Origin: Gracilaria domingensis
Taxonomy: Eukaryota; Rhodophyta; Florideophyceae; Gracilariales; Gracilariaceae
Assembly: GCA_022539475.1 (NCBI GenBank)
Contig: VCMS01000451.1
Location: 1 to 41,735 of the forward strand
Length of the DNA stretch: 41,735 bases
Direction of reading: 5' to 3'
In this document: in pieces, positions 1 through 8,640 of the stretch
Layout of the letters: each line of letters starts with the position of its first letter
How positions within the stretch are numbered: the stretch's first letter is position 1
The notes under the pieces: generated by a model
Told to the model about the DNA's origin: nothing
Seen by the model: only the letters and a program-made list of their open reading frames with translations
The model's database searches: none
Translations under genes and position numbers: made by a program

Positions 1-434
1 TCCCTGAGGAGTACTCAATCCGTCGTCACGGCATTTTCTTATCTATTTATGTTTCATTTCCGTCTTACGGCTTTCGCTACTCTGCCTACATTGTAGGTTT
101 GTTCTATTCGTCTCGGGAGTTTTCCCGCTTATCGCGAGTCAGTGCTCCGCAATGCGGCTCGTTTGTTTGATCTTTTGTCGTCCCATACCGTTGGGCTGGA
201 TACCCCACTCGCTGTGGCTCGCCGGAACCATCCGGATACCTACGCCGATTCTACCCCTTCTACCTCCGACTGCACGCCCAGATCGGGGCCACCCGGATTT
301 ACACCCGGCTCGTGTTGGCCCTATCGGAGGGTTCTGCCGCTCGACTGCCCTTCACAGGGAGCAGGGCCTGAACACCCTGAGGTGCTCGTCCGCGACGCGG
401 TTTGTTGTTTTCCCGTCGAGGGTTTTGCACCACA
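1..434 (+). repeat. 5' LTR of element A (R-U5 part, cut by window start)
   Basis: Direct copy of 10913-11350. From about 215 to 434 the two copies are essentially identical. In the first ~215 bases there are about a dozen differences, many of them one-base indels in homopolymers, which suggests a poorly polished contig end rather than age. It ends in CACCACA just before the primer site. Confidence 0.92.
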
Positions 435-436
435 AC

Positions 437-458
437 TGGTCTCTCGACCTAGAATCGG
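437..458 (+). other. Primer-binding site of element A
   Basis: Two bases after the LTR end, 22 bases starting TGGTCTCTCG are complementary to a plausible tRNA 3' end. The complement reads as CCA, discriminator A, a 7-base acceptor strand, a 5-base T-stem and a T-loop close to the TTCGATT type. The match therefore runs through the T-loop, longer than the usual 18 bases. I cannot name the tRNA. Element D carries a closely related site. Confidence 0.75.
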
Positions 459-596
459 CTTTATTGGCCAACAATCGTTGGAGCTGGTTCGTTTGTTTGG
501 AGCCCAGATAGTTGGGAATATCCGTTCTTACGGTTCTCTCATTGTCCGTTTTCGGAAGTTGTTTTGGTTGCCATTGGCCGACTGTGTCGGTGAACG

Positions 597-2605
597 ATGT
601 CGTCCCGTCGCAGGAGTAGCGCGCCACGTGCCGCTTCTGTGCCCGGTTCGTCCGGTTTGCCGGCAAGTTTGCCTCCGTTGCCGAAAGACGCACTGGAGGT
701 CCCAGGCAATGGCGACCCGAAACCGGCTTCCCGGGGCCGCCGTTCTGATAACGGGACCCCACCCACTCGTGGGCCAACCGAGACCGCACCTGCGGCTGAT
801 GCCGCCGCAGCGGTTGACGTTATGTCGTCGCGGTCCGACGAGTATACCCTCCGTGAATTAGAGGCTCAGGTTCGCATCCTGCAGAACTCCCAAGTGGGCC
901 TCATCCGGGATATTACGAAACTCCGGCAACGGCTCGATGAAGCCGGTGTCCGGGATGTTTCGAGCGACGTCCGTGTTTTACGGTCTGATGTCAACCAGAT
1001 TATGGAACACCGACAGGTGTCGGCTGGTCTGCACGAGCAGGCTGCCGCACGCCTGGACCGCCTGGCTACCCGTCTGGAGACGGTCGAGCAAATCATCGTA
1101 TCTGATGCTGTTGCGCCGGGAGCCCCGGTTCTGAGGGTTCTCAGCACTCGCGCCGTTCCCGGGATCGTCCGGCAAAGAAGAAGGTCAAGGTTGAGTCTGA
1201 CTCGTCTTCTTCATCCTCTTCTGATGAGGAGGGCCCCAAAAAGGGGTCGTCTACCGACTCTTCGGACAGCGCGGAAGAGCGCTCTCGCTATCGTGCATCC
1301 CGTTCGCGGGCTACTGAAGCCACTTCTGGTGTTGCACGAGGCCGTACGAAAGGACGGAGACACCTCGGATTGAAGGAGTTGAAGCCGACAAACTTACTGT
1401 ATCGGAAGCTACTATCTTACCGATATTATCGGCTTGATGACACGACGCCACAGAGGACCCCACGTGGGACTGGCAAAGTGCGAAATCATCTCCGACAAAT
1501 GGAGCTCACGCTAAAGCCCCACAAGTTCTCTGGGGAAGATCCAATTCTTGTCTTGGATTTTCTTAGCCGCTTCGTAGCGGAAGCCGATGTACTTCGGATG
1601 AGTGAGGCACAGGCCTACATCGCGCTGCCGTACTTTTTGACGGGTGTAGCCGAAGATCAATTCAATTCGGTTCGTGGGTCGTCTCGCGCCTCCGAAGGAG
1701 GAGTTACGTGCTGGCCGGAAGCGGTACAATATCTCCTGCGCTCTTACGCGACAGGCAATGCGATACAAGGTGCCATACTCGCGCTACGAGACACGAAGCA
1801 AGGAGCCGAAGAGTCGGAAACCGTTTATTCGACCCGCCTCAATAAGGCTTTCCACAGATGTGGCAACGTGTTCTCCGCAGCCGAGCGGTGTACGATGTTT
1901 GTTGATGGACTGGACCGATCAATTCGGACGTTGGTAGCCCATTATCGGGAGAACAAACGCCGGATTACCTATCTGGAACTCGTTCAATTTGCCCAAGCGG
2001 AGGGAGATGCAGCTCGAGCACGCACTGGTATCAAGACGCGCACGCGCCGACTCCTTCATGTAGAAGGCCGAGACTCCTCACTGCCTCATTCGCGAGGTTC
2101 TGTTCAAGGGGGTTATGATAACCTGCACCTGTTACAGGACGATGTTTCAATGCCGAGTTCGGAATTGCCGTCGACGACGGAGCAGTCTACAGTAGACGGA
2201 GACCCCGCTCTGTACGCCGGACGTCAAGTCCCGGCATTGCCCGTGCCGCACTCTGGCGGATATCGAAGCCAACGCCCTGGATGGAGGGACCCGTACCCTC
2301 CTCGACAGGAGCGCCGGCCGCCCAACGCGGATCTTCTTCGTCACCTTATTTGTCATACCTGTTACAGGCCAGGGCACATCGCTCCGAATTGCTTAATGCC
2401 CATACGGGATATGGCGAAGATCGTGCCTCAGTATGAGTCGTTGACGCCCGCCGAGCGGGAACGTGTTCCCGACAAATCGTACCTTCGTGCGAAGGCGGAG
2501 ACTCTGCCTGGGAACCAGGAAACGGTGCCACCGAATGGTGGAACTGTAGCCGCCCCTGCGGAATCGCAACCTCTGCAGATTGGCGGCGACGCTCAGAAAA
2601 ACTGA
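597..2605 (+). CDS. Gag polyprotein of element A (one frameshift)
   Basis: Structural particle protein. It starts at the ATG at 597, 162 bases after the LTR. Order: basic and Pro/Ser-rich N-terminus; a predicted coiled coil (heptad-like Leu/Ile/Val around 870-1100); then, after a one-base frameshift near 1100-1160, a Lys-rich stretch and a Ser/Asp/Glu tract (about 1185-1275); a capsid-like domain (about 1500-2050, with YFLTG and CWPEAVQYLLRSYA); and one CCHC zinc knuckle, CHTCYRPGHIAPNC, at about 2350-2390. The frame used after the shift is open continuously to the TGA at 2603, so the apparent TTG start at 1370 is not a real start. The capsid region aligns with element C gag. Confidence 0.85.
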
Positions 2606-2632
2606 GCAAGGGAGCCTCCAGCAATAGAGAGG
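2596..2632 (+). promoter_or_regulatory. Candidate -1 ribosomal frameshift site at gag/pol junction
   Basis: The pol frame is -1 relative to gag and opens at the gag stop. G AAA AAC immediately precedes the TGA, and a 5-bp stem (GCCTC at 2614, GAGGC at 2628) follows about 11 bases later. The same GAAAAACTGA occurs at the element C gag end (29187-29196), followed by a CCCC/GGGG stem. The first slippery triplet is imperfect (GAA rather than AAA), so this is a candidate only. Confidence 0.45.
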
Positions 2633-5600
2633 CGCCCCCAGCGACGGGGTTTAGTGCGCCTGAGGCTGAGAAGCCTCGCTCCCCGGTCACAATCCTTTCG
2701 AGGACACTGGCCACTGCAGACGTGGACTCTGAGCACCTTGGTGTCTTGCGTCGCCCGTGGATACGGTCTAAGAACAGCCGGTTCCCGGATAGAGTCCTGG
2801 TCATGGCGAAACGTAACTACAAAGTTTACGCCGACCTGGGTGTTTCCGACCAGTACATGGTTCGGCAGTTGTCCGTGCTCGATACAGGAGCTAGGCCAAA
2901 TTTCTTGGTTGAATCGATGATTCCGCCGCACTTGCGATCTCGCATTCGTGCGGCGACGCAGATTGACATAGCGGATGCGAACAATCGGCCACTTTCGACT
3001 GTGGGAGTAATAGACCTGCTCGTCAGGCTTGGCCACTACGTGGCGAAGCTCATTTCTTGGTTTGCAAGCAACTCGCTGCGCCGGTTATCCTCGGCTGCGA
3101 CTTCTGTGACCGCTTCGTCGATGCAATTCGACCGCGGAAGCGAACCATCGAAATGGAAGATGGGACTACTGTACCGATCGTTCGGCGTCCCCTACGCCGG
3201 GCTCTGAAGAAGCAAGTCCCTTTGCCTGCGGCACAGAAGCCTACAGCCGATGAACGGAAGTCTACAAAGCTCCGAGTAGCTCGGCCCATTTCCATCCCGC
3301 CTGAATCACAGGTCTGGGTTACTGTGACCTCCCCACAATGTGGCTTACAAACGGTACAACCGTTGCCTGCGTTACAGGAGAAGCATCAGCTTGCCCTCGC
3401 TAATGGGATTGTTTTCGTCGAACCCGAGAAGCCTTTTCAGGTGCTGGTTGCGAACTTCAGCCGTTTTTCTCAACGGTTGGTTAGGAGCCAAGTTATTGGT
3501 TCGTTGCTTCCGCACCCTGCGGCTATAGTGCCTACTCAGGTTTCTATTGCCGAGGTTCTCGGAATCCTCGAAGCTGAGGAGGGGGAGGCGGAACGGAACA
3601 ATTCCGAAACGACTGGACCGAACAGTTCGTCGGAAGATGCTACGCCGACTTCGTCGGATGCGAATAACCGCAGCCTGTCGAAGGAAGCGTTGCCGACCTC
3701 GTCGGGCAGTAATGATACAGACCTGAGTGCTGCTGACACGAAGGATAAGGCAGTACAGGAACTGGAGTCTCTGGATCTTGAACATGTCCCAGAGACTCAC
3801 CGCGATAAATTGCGGCACATGCTTGAGGAGTTCACGCCCATGTGGGATGGCACTCTGGGTAAGATTGGTATTACCGAACATCGGATTGATTTGCTACCGA
3901 ATACTCGGCCCATTTCACAGCACCCTTACAGGGCAGGACCGACAGCTCGGCAGGAGGAGAAAGCTCAAGTTGAGAAGATGCTCCGCGCTGGAGTTATCGA
4001 CCCGGCTCAGTCACCTTGGGCATCGCCGGTAGTGCTCGCGCCCAAAGCTGATGGGTCTTGGCGATTTTGCATCGATTACCGCAAGCTAAACGCGGCTACG
4101 GTCAAGGATGTGTATCCTATCCCACGAATGGATGAATGCATCGATTCGTTGGGCGACGCGAAAGTGTTCACAACCCTAGACGCGAATTGGGGCTATTGGC
4201 AAGTTCCCGTGAGGGCTGAGGATCGTGACAAGACAGCCTTCGTTTGTCATGAAGGATTGTACCGATTCAATCGGATGCCCTTTGGGTTAACGAACGCGCC
4301 AGCCACCTTTCAACGAGCTGTGGATATTTTGCTAGCCCGCTTTAAGTGGAAGACTTGCCTGGTATACCTGGATGACATCATTGTCTACTCCAGCAACCTG
4401 GATGAGCACTTGACCCACGTACGGGATGTGATGCGAGTCCTACGCGATGCAGGCATTACGCTCAAGCTCAAGAAGTGTGAGTTCTTTACCGAAACCGTCA
4501 GGTATCTCGGCCATGTTATCCGTCCGGGACGGCTTTCGATTGACGAAGTACGCGTGAAATCCCTCAAAGAGGCTAAGCATCCGAGGACGCAGACGGAACT
4601 CCGATCTTTTCTCGGCTTGTGCAATGTGTATCGCCGCTTCATTCCGAACTTCGCGGATATCGCTGCACCTCTGAACGAGCTTCTTCGCAAAGGACAGCCA
4701 GTCGATCTGGAAGAATTCGACGACCGCAAGGTCGCGGCTTTCTCGTCGCTCGTGGACGCGGTGACATCGCCACCTGTTTTATCCCTGCCTAGGGCTGGTT
4801 TGCCATATGCAGTAGATACGGATGCGAGCGACTACCAAGTCGGCTGTGCCCTATTCCAGACCACCAATGATGGCGAGCGATTGCCAATTGGGTATTGGTC
4901 AAGAAGCCTCAACGTTCACGAGAGGAATTACTCGGTATCCGAGAAGGAGTGCTTGGCAGTTGTCTGGGCGTTACAGAACTGCGGCCCTATCTTATGGGGA
5001 CCCGCTTCATTGTTCATACCGATCATTCGGCATTACGCTGGCTACTCTCTATAGCAGAGCCATCTGGCCGCTTGATGCGGTGGAGACTTCGCTTGTCGGA
5101 ATTCGATTTCGAAATCCGTTACAAGAAAGGACTCCTGAACACTCAGGCTGATGCACTGTCCCGCTTGGAAACAGCGGCTGAAGCTGCGCCAGTCGATGAT
5201 CTGGAGATACCGTGCTTCCTCGTGGAAGACGGCTCGAGCGATGCCGATGAAGAATCGGAAGGATGGGACATCTACGATGCTGTTTTAGCCGTGTCAGACA
5301 CGCAACCCGAACCGGGCTCTTTCGTACCGATCAAGCCGGAGGAACTCATCCGGGAGCAGCACACCGACCGTTTTTGTACGGAGATTCGTAGTCGTCTAAA
5401 CGGTGGAGCACAGTTGCCTTTCGTCGAGAACGACCAAGGATTTCTAATCCGAACTGTCGGAAACAGGCCACAGATTGTGGTTCCGCACTCACTTCAGTCA
5501 CGAGTACTGCATTTGTCGCACTATGCGAAGTTGTCAGCCCCCCTGGTGGCAGGAAGTTGTACTACACCTTACGGAAGGACTTTTACTGGCCAGCAATGGC

Positions 5601-6506
5601 TTTCGACGCGTATGCCACTGTTCGTGATGTTCTGACTGCGCGAAGAACCGCGTCAAGCTCCATAAGTATTCCAAGAAGTTGGCACTATTCCCTGCTAGGG
5701 CTCCACTGGAGTTTGTGGCGATCGATCTACTCGGCGAGTTTATTCGCACCCGCCGGGGAAACCGGTTTTTGCTTGTTATCACCGACCGCTTTTCTAAGCT
5801 GGTACGGACTGTGCCTTTAAAGAAGGTTACTGCTAGTGCGGTCGCCCAAGCTTTCGTTACTCACTGGGTTTTTGTCTACGGACCGCCGATTGACTTACTA
5901 TCGGATAATGGACCGCAGTTCACGGCTAAGTTCTTTCAGGACGTATGCCGCATCTTGCGGATCCAAAACTGGTTTACGACAACATATCATCCCCAGAGTA
6001 ATGGGCAGGTTGAGCGTTTTAACCGCACGATGCTCAACGCATTGCGGACGTTTGTTGCCGAGCATCCGTCGGAATGGGATCAGTACACCGATGCGGTGAC
6101 TTATGCCTACAATACGCAGGTTCATCGCACGACTCGAATCTCGCCGTTCGAGCTTGTGCTATCACGCGTCCCACCTTCGGTGGCTATCGAGCCACAGCCA
6201 ACTTTGGATAAGTTTCCGTCGCCCCGTCTACACAGGGACGCCTGGAAGGACTGGCTTAAGAACTTTATCCCTACAGTTGGGCAGCATATCGCTAAGGCCC
6301 AGGCCGCATACAAGCGGAATTTCGACGCTAGAGTGCGTAAGAATGCCCCTCAGATCAGGGAAGGTAGCTTTGCCTTCGTACGGAAGGAGTACTACAACCC
6401 TGAAAAGGAGAAGCGCCACAAGCTTTCTCCTATCGTGGACGGCCCGTTCCGGGTTATTGCTGTCACCGACACAACGGTTGTCCTTGATATCAAGGGAGAG
6501 CACTAG
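2602..6506 (+). CDS. Pol of element A: protease, reverse transcriptase, RNase H, integrase (frameshifted)
   Basis: Replication and integration polyprotein, -1 relative to gag. Protease has the DTGA active site at 2881-2892. RT has FCIDYRKLN, LDANWGYWQVP and the catalytic YLDD at 4365-4376. RNase H starts near AVDTDASDYQVGCALF (about 4809) and contains TDHSALRWLL. Integrase has an HHCC zinc domain (about 5515-5660), then catalytic D (about 5719), D (about 5904, LLSDNGPQF) and E (about 6009, NGQVERFNR). One-base shifts break it near 3050, 4980, 5545 and 5635. Comparison with the C copies supports a lost base at the first site. It ends at a TAG (6504) in frame with the downstream tail, where C has a sense codon. 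Confidence 0.9.
3576..3588 (+). other. Internal polypurine-tract-like sequence, protease-RT linker
   Basis: GAGGAGGGGGAGG, nearly the same as the 3' polypurine tract at 10481. It lies in the coding linker between protease and RT. Both C copies have the same kind of tract at the equivalent place (30336-30349 and 39066-39080). It could prime internal plus-strand synthesis, or simply encode an E/G-rich linker. Confidence 0.45.
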
Positions 6507-8132
6507 CGTTTGTCGCTAGATCGCATAACGCCTGCGCCAAAGCCTGTTTCGCAGGATTCGCTACCGTCATCGTCGGCCCCTACCGCACCCACTGTGGAAA
6601 CAGCCGTCGAAACGGAAACAGACGCCGCGGCGGGTACTCGTACTCAACCGTCTGTGTTGCCGCATCCGGATCGCGGACTTGCTCATTTGCCTGCTAAGCC
6701 GGAATCTGACCGGTCGGTCTCCAATGCCGCACATGTGCACACGCGGATAAGGGCCCCTATGGGGATACTCGCCGCCACCCCCGACACTCCCACTGAGGAG
6801 GGGGAGGAGGCAGGTCGTTCTTTTTCGTTGTCGCCGTCGTCGACGGAGTCGCCTTCGCAGGCCTCTGTATCGCACGCAAGTCGTGATGAATGCACGTCAA
6901 CGCGCGACACACAGCCGGAGAGCCGGAAAGAAGAGAACGACGCGCAGCTACCGCGGAAGCCTCAAGAAGAGGAAGATCACTCTCGCTCACCACCACCGTC
7001 GCGAACGGAGTTACGTTTGCAGGCCCAAGAACGGGAACACAGTACCGATGTGATACGTGATTTGCAGCCGGAAAGCCGGAGGGATCGCACAGTTTCGCGG
7101 AGGCCTTCTGAGAAGGACGCCACCTCGGTGACGATTGCAGCCGGAAGACCGGAAGAGGAGGACGCGCCGTTACCACGGAAGGCTGAGGTGGAAGGCACCA
7201 CTATGGTGAATCGCAAAGCCGGAAGTCCGGAGAAAGAAGAGTTAGTTCGAAAAAACCGTGCTGTTACGGCAGACCCGACTTCGGGAGATTTTAGTGCAGC
7301 ACCGAGTGCCAAAGCCGTCAAAAAGACGGAACCAACCACCAGAGTGGCGAACAGTCAAGCCACAGCAAGTGGGCAGCACTCAAGCACTGACGACGCGTGC
7401 ACGTCGCGCCAAGTGTCGAGCTCCGTGGGAGATCCGCCTCCAACCGAGGATTACAGTGCGCAAGCCGGGCACGTGCCAGCCACAGACCTGGCGCCGCCTA
7501 AAAACGGTTCAAAAAATTCCGAATTTGAATCGGCCCTTGACAGCCATGCAAAGGCGCAGGTGTCGCAAACCGCAGCGAGCGGCGAACCGCCGCCACGGCA
7601 CGTGCCAGAACACCACTCGCTGGCTCACCGCTCTGTGGACCGTTCACCGTCGCAACGGGAGATTGTGCCGGAACGCCGGAAGCTCGCTATTCGAGAAGAC
7701 CGAAGCACGGTCACAGCCCAGCAGCATGGGGAGAAGAACCAGGAATCTGGAAGCATGGTGGTCAGGAAAGTACCATGGTCACGGAGACCAACGCCTGGCG
7801 TACAGGATGTACTGCCGTCAGGACGGAAGCCGATCACGAACGACGATGCCCACGACGGGAGAAGCGACGACTACGCCTCGAAAGAGGATTCTTCAAGCAA
7901 GCCGCATACAGAGCGGAGTGTTCTCGATGAGGAATATGTCATTGACCGTCTGGTAAGTCACGGCTACGCCCCTGACGGGGAACTACTGTATCGAGTCCGT
8001 TGGTACGGCTACGCCTCCTCAAAGGATACGCACGAGCCCATTGAGCACTTGCCTCGCTCGAAGGTCTTGCAGTACCACCGTCGCACACGGACACCGATAC
8101 CGGCTACGCTGGACAAGGCCCAAGTGGGTTGA
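6507..8132 (+). CDS. Disordered C-terminal extension of pol ending in a chromodomain
   Basis: Same frame as integrase, directly after the TAG at 6504-6506, so originally or by readthrough part of one polyprotein. The first ATG-independent residues read LSLDRITPAPKP, matching the C sequence that follows integrase without a stop (ISLDRVALP). About 470 residues are rich in Ser, Pro, Glu and Arg with no fold I recognise. The last ~65 residues are a chromodomain: EEYVIDRLVSHGY, LLYRVRWYGY, HEPIEHLPRSKVLQYHRR (about 7929-8095). Chromodomains of gypsy chromoviruses are known to bind histone marks and guide integration. Repeated CCGG-N4-CCGG motifs occur within the coding tract (see findings). Confidence 0.82.
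   Translation, partial: RLSLDRITPAPKPVSQDSLPSSSAPTAPTVETAVETETDAAAGTRTQPSVLPHPDRGLAHLPAKPESDRSVSNAAHVHTRIRAPMGILAATPDTPTEEGEEAGRSFSLSPSSTESPSQASVSHASRDECTSTRDTQPESRKEENDAQLPRKPQEEEDHSRSPPPSRTELRLQAQEREHSTDVIRDLQPESRRDRTVSRRPSEKDATSVTIAAGRPEEEDAPLPRKAEVEGTTMVNRKAGSPEKEELVRKNRAVTADPTSGDFSAAPSAKAVKKTEPTTRVANSQATASGQHSSTDDACTSRQVSSSVGDPPPTEDYSAQAGHVPATDLAPPKNGSKNSEFESALDSHAKAQVSQTAASGEPPPRHVPEHHSLAHRSVDRSPSQREIVPERRKLAIREDRSTVTAQQHGEKNQESGSMVVRKVPWSRRPTPGVQDVLPSGRKPITNDDAHDGRSDDYASKEDSSSKPHTERSVLDEEYVIDRLVSHGYAPDGELLYRVRWYGYASSKDTHEPIEHLPRSKVLQYHRRTRTPIPATLDKAQVG
6795..6810 (+). other. Internal polypurine-tract-like sequence after integrase
   Basis: GAGGAGGGGGAGGAGG, within the disordered extension. 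Element C has AAGGAGGGGGAGG at the matching place (33443), although the surrounding sequence has diverged. Confidence 0.45.
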
Positions 8133-8500
8133 CCACCCACGTTCCTATTGAGCGCAGCCGTCTCGGACGGAATATGCCGCCTCATGCGGACAGTATTGCA
8201 TTACGCAAGAATATGCCGCGTCAAGCGGGTGTAACTAAGTTAACTTCATATCACTCAGCCGCCTCAGGCGGACCAGGCCGCTCTAAGCGGACAACTTTTT
8301 GCTGAACAAACATGCCGCGAAATGCGGAAGCCACTTACAGTGGAGAAGAAGATAAAGAAGAAAGAAGCCTAAGAAGAAGGAGAAGAAGCCAGGACACTGG
8401 AAGGAAGATTAAGAAGTTTTATCGCTACAGCCGCTTGTGCGGAAAAGTTACCCCTCTCTTGTGGGCCATTCGCAACAGCCTCAAACGAGGTATTGCCCAC
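8124..8500 (+). repeat. Mini-hairpin array of element A
   Basis: Non-coding stretch after the chromodomain. A 6-bp stem (GTGGGT/ACCCAC, 8124-8140) encloses the stop codon. Then come CCGTC/GACGG (8158-8170) and eight 13-base hairpins with 4-bp stems and exactly 5-base loops starting at 8177, 8196, 8216, 8259, 8278, 8298, 8315 and 8331. Five of these are CCGC-N5-GCGG with five different loops. Pitch is about 19-20 bases. More hairpins follow at 8389 (CCAG/CTGG) and 8431 (CCGC/GCGG), then a larger one, GTGGGC (8461) with GCCCAC (8495) enclosing CCTC/GAGG. Loop sequences vary while pairing is kept. Confidence 0.8.
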
Positions 8501-8501
8501 T

Positions 8502-8514
8502 GAGAAGGGGGAGA
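8502..8514 (+). other. Internal copy of the 3' polypurine tract
   Basis: GAGAAGGGGGAGA here is an exact 13-base copy of the 3' polypurine tract at 10481-10493, and the following GCAA-GACG resembles the start of the LTR. It lies between the hairpin array and the antisense ORF, so the antisense ORF is bracketed by two identical tracts. Confidence 0.6.
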
Positions 8515-8640
8515 GCAAGACGAAGAGTTTGAGCCAAGCCAGCACGGCTGGAGAAGTTTACCTCTAACTATTGAGTCGCCCCTCATCATCGGGGTCTATC
8601 GCGGACTACCGTAGCCCGTCGGGGATCGCGAGCCGAGGAA

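Noticed and set aside
142..861. ORF through the 5' LTR and leader
   Set aside because: Lies in LTR R-U5, is repeated in the other LTRs with frame-breaking indels, and the product is low-quality Pro/Arg-rich sequence. Gag starts at 597.
597..1373. A separate 258-residue ORF1 before gag in element A
   Set aside because: The sensible Lys/Ser/Asp-rich continuation is in the gag frame from about 1160. The two pieces are one gag split by a one-base shift, and the apparent 1370 start is TTG.
8124..8500. CRISPR-like array
   Set aside because: Units are ~20 bases without a conserved repeat, only conserved pairing, and the context is a eukaryotic retrotransposon.
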